Source of the DNA: Armatimonadota bacterium
GTDB lineage: Bacteria > Armatimonadota > Chthonomonadetes > Chthonomonadales > Chthonomonadaceae
Assembly (NCBI GenBank): GCA_026392135.1
Contig: JAPLCR010000355.1
Coordinates: 1-5,488, forward strand
Direction of reading: 5' to 3'
Length of the DNA stretch: 5,488 bases
In this document: in pieces, positions 4,421 through 5,488 of the stretch
How positions within the stretch are numbered: position 1 is the first letter of the stretch
How the letters are laid out: the number at the start of each line of letters is the position of its first letter
Position numbers and translations under genes: made by a program
The notes under the pieces: model-generated
What the model was told of the DNA's origin: nothing
Databases searched by the model: none
What the model saw: the letters and a program-made list of their open reading frames with translations, nothing else

Positions 4421-5488
4421 TGCCAGAAGCGTGTTGCCAACTTAGGCATGAGCTTGTTACGGTCATCAGGAGTTTTCGGCGTTTTTGTTATGTCGGGATA
4501 GGCGTTGAGAGCGACCAGTTCACACCCCATTTTGCCAAGCAAGGCAGGGTAGGTGTTCGCCAAACGCCCATAAGCGAAGTCTGCAACGATTTTGAGTTTG
4601 CGCTCCTTGATTGCGCTCGCAGTAACCCGATGATAGAAAGCCTCTGCGTACTGCTCTACTACGCGCCCTGCGAACTCTAGCTCTCCCACCTGCTCAACAT
4701 CCACGCGGCGGAAGTCTTCGCGGAAGAATATCGTCTCAATTTTGCGTTCGGCGTTCTTCGAGACGTAGATACCCTGTTCATCAAAGAACTCAATGACCGC
4801 CATACGCGGGTCGTTTGGAGTGATGCGAACGTGGACTCCGCCGCCCGCCCCTGCCCCCAAGATGGAGTGACGGATAACAGGTAGTGGCATAGAGCGCGTG
4901 TCTAGTACGTTTACACCCACCGAAAGAAGCCCCGAAATCATGGCGCGTTTCAACATCCGAGACACTGCCCCCGAATCGCGCCCTGTCACCACCGTCGCGC
5001 CGCGCTTGAGGTATCCTCCAAAAGAGGCACCTAGTTTACACGCGAGGTCAGGTGTCAATTCGATATTCGCAATTCCCATCACACCCGTGTTGCGGAAGAG
5101 AGAACCTGCCCACTTCTGCCCCCAAATAAGACTCATCGTGACAGTGCTGCCTGCCTCAATGATTTTGTCGGGCCAAAGTTTGATCTGTGTGCGAATGGTA
5201 CAGTCATTTTCAATACGGTTACGGTCTCCGATAACCGCCCCCTCTTGAACCGTACAGTTCTGCTTAATTGTCGTGTGAGAGGCAACGGTACAGGCATTCA
5301 ATCGCGATTCGTACCCCACATAGACGTTGTCCCACAGGATAGAGCGATGAATAGTCGCATTGTCTTCTACGATACAGTTATCGCCTAAAACTGTGTAGGG
5401 ACCCACTGCCGCCCCGCCCTTGATTTTACAGTTCTTCCCAATGAGAACAGGCGCGATGATAGTTGCTGTAGAGTCTATTTCAGCCCCT
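4417..5488 (-). CDS. Mannose-1-phosphate guanylyltransferase/phosphomannomutase-like fusion protein, middle part (open at right edge, frame broken at 4417)
   Basis: The frame is open through the right edge (about 356 codons visible), so the start and any nucleotidyltransferase domain lie outside. The GTG at 5406 is internal, because hexapeptide repeats continue upstream of it (STATIIAPVLIGKNCKIKGG). Visible order: left-handed beta-helix repeats to about 5160, then a phosphohexomutase-like domain I (VVTGRDSGAVSRMLKRAMISG) and domain II ending near ALNAYPDITKTPKTPDDRNK. The usual catalytic serine loop (TASHNP) is replaced by VHVRITPNDPR (4804-4845), as in the degenerate members of this family. 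Members are annotated as sugar-nucleotide enzymes for GDP-mannose-type precursors; actual activity is uncertain. The frame ends LATRFWQ at a TGA overlapping the next ATG, and the domain II-III linker with the metal-loop equivalent appears to be absent. Confidence 0.8.
   Translation of the reverse strand, partial: GAEIDSTATIIAPVLIGKNCKIKGGAAVGPYTVLGDNCIVEDNATIHRSILWDNVYVGYESRLNACTVASHTTIKQNCTVQEGAVIGDRNRIENDCTIRTQIKLWPDKIIEAGSTVTMSLIWGQKWAGSLFRNTGVMGIANIELTPDLACKLGASFGGYLKRGATVVTGRDSGAVSRMLKRAMISGLLSVGVNVLDTRSMPLPVIRHSILGAGAGGGVHVRITPNDPRMAVIEFFDEQGIYVSKNAERKIETIFFREDFRRVDVEQVGELEFAGRVVEQYAEAFYHRVTASAIKERKLKIVADFAYGRLANTYPALLGKMGCELVALNAYPDITKTPKTPDDRNKLMPKLATRFWQ

Noticed and set aside
4898..5248. 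Plus-strand frame of 116 codons opposite the hexapeptide/mutase-like gene
   Set aside because: It is an antisense shadow of a strongly family-like coding region, with no ribosome site or domain pattern of its own.

Overview
The window is bacterial, of middling GC content, and nearly every gene lies on the minus strand. The only plus-strand gene is a tRNA. The tRNA-Gln lacks an encoded CCA. The rightmost gene belongs to a degenerate nucleotidyltransferase/hexapeptide/phosphomannomutase-like family that I know from cyanobacteria, actinobacteria and some related phyla. Together these suggest a Terrabacteria-type organism (Armatimonadota-like is possible), but I cannot place it firmly.

Layout from the right edge, in the direction of minus-strand transcription. 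(1) 5488-3824: the sugar-nucleotide-type protein, entering from beyond the edge. It is cut into two reading frames at an ATGA overlap (4417-4420), and about 30-40 residues seem to be missing at the join. (2) 3823-3620: a gene-free stretch with a perfect 19-bp inverted repeat carrying face-to-face sigma70-type promoters, followed by a perfect 10-bp hairpin. It feeds a toxin-antitoxin pair, higB (3619-3335) and higA (3314-2985). (3) 2881-2951, plus strand: tRNA-Gln(UUG) with an excellent promoter and a terminator hairpin that lies inside the 3' end of higA.

(4) 2765-1580: a three-gene run of an antibiotic-biosynthesis-monooxygenase-fold protein, an acyl carrier protein and a hexapeptide-repeat acetyltransferase. 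It suggests a small acyl or secondary-metabolite modification cassette with no visible activating ligase. (5) 1579-1397: a leader with an 11-bp perfect tandem repeat, a candidate promoter and small hairpins. (6) 1396 to the left edge: three tandem paralogues of a small membrane protein. Each has an N-terminal CxxC-x10-CxxC zinc ribbon and one transmembrane helix; the two complete copies also show an FxLYD-like extracytoplasmic domain. The third copy runs off the left edge. Aligning the three fixes a GTG start for the middle copy.

The most notable items are the promoter palindrome of higBA, the broken phosphomannomutase-like gene and the triplicated zinc-ribbon membrane family. No CRISPR array, insertion sequence or rRNA was seen.
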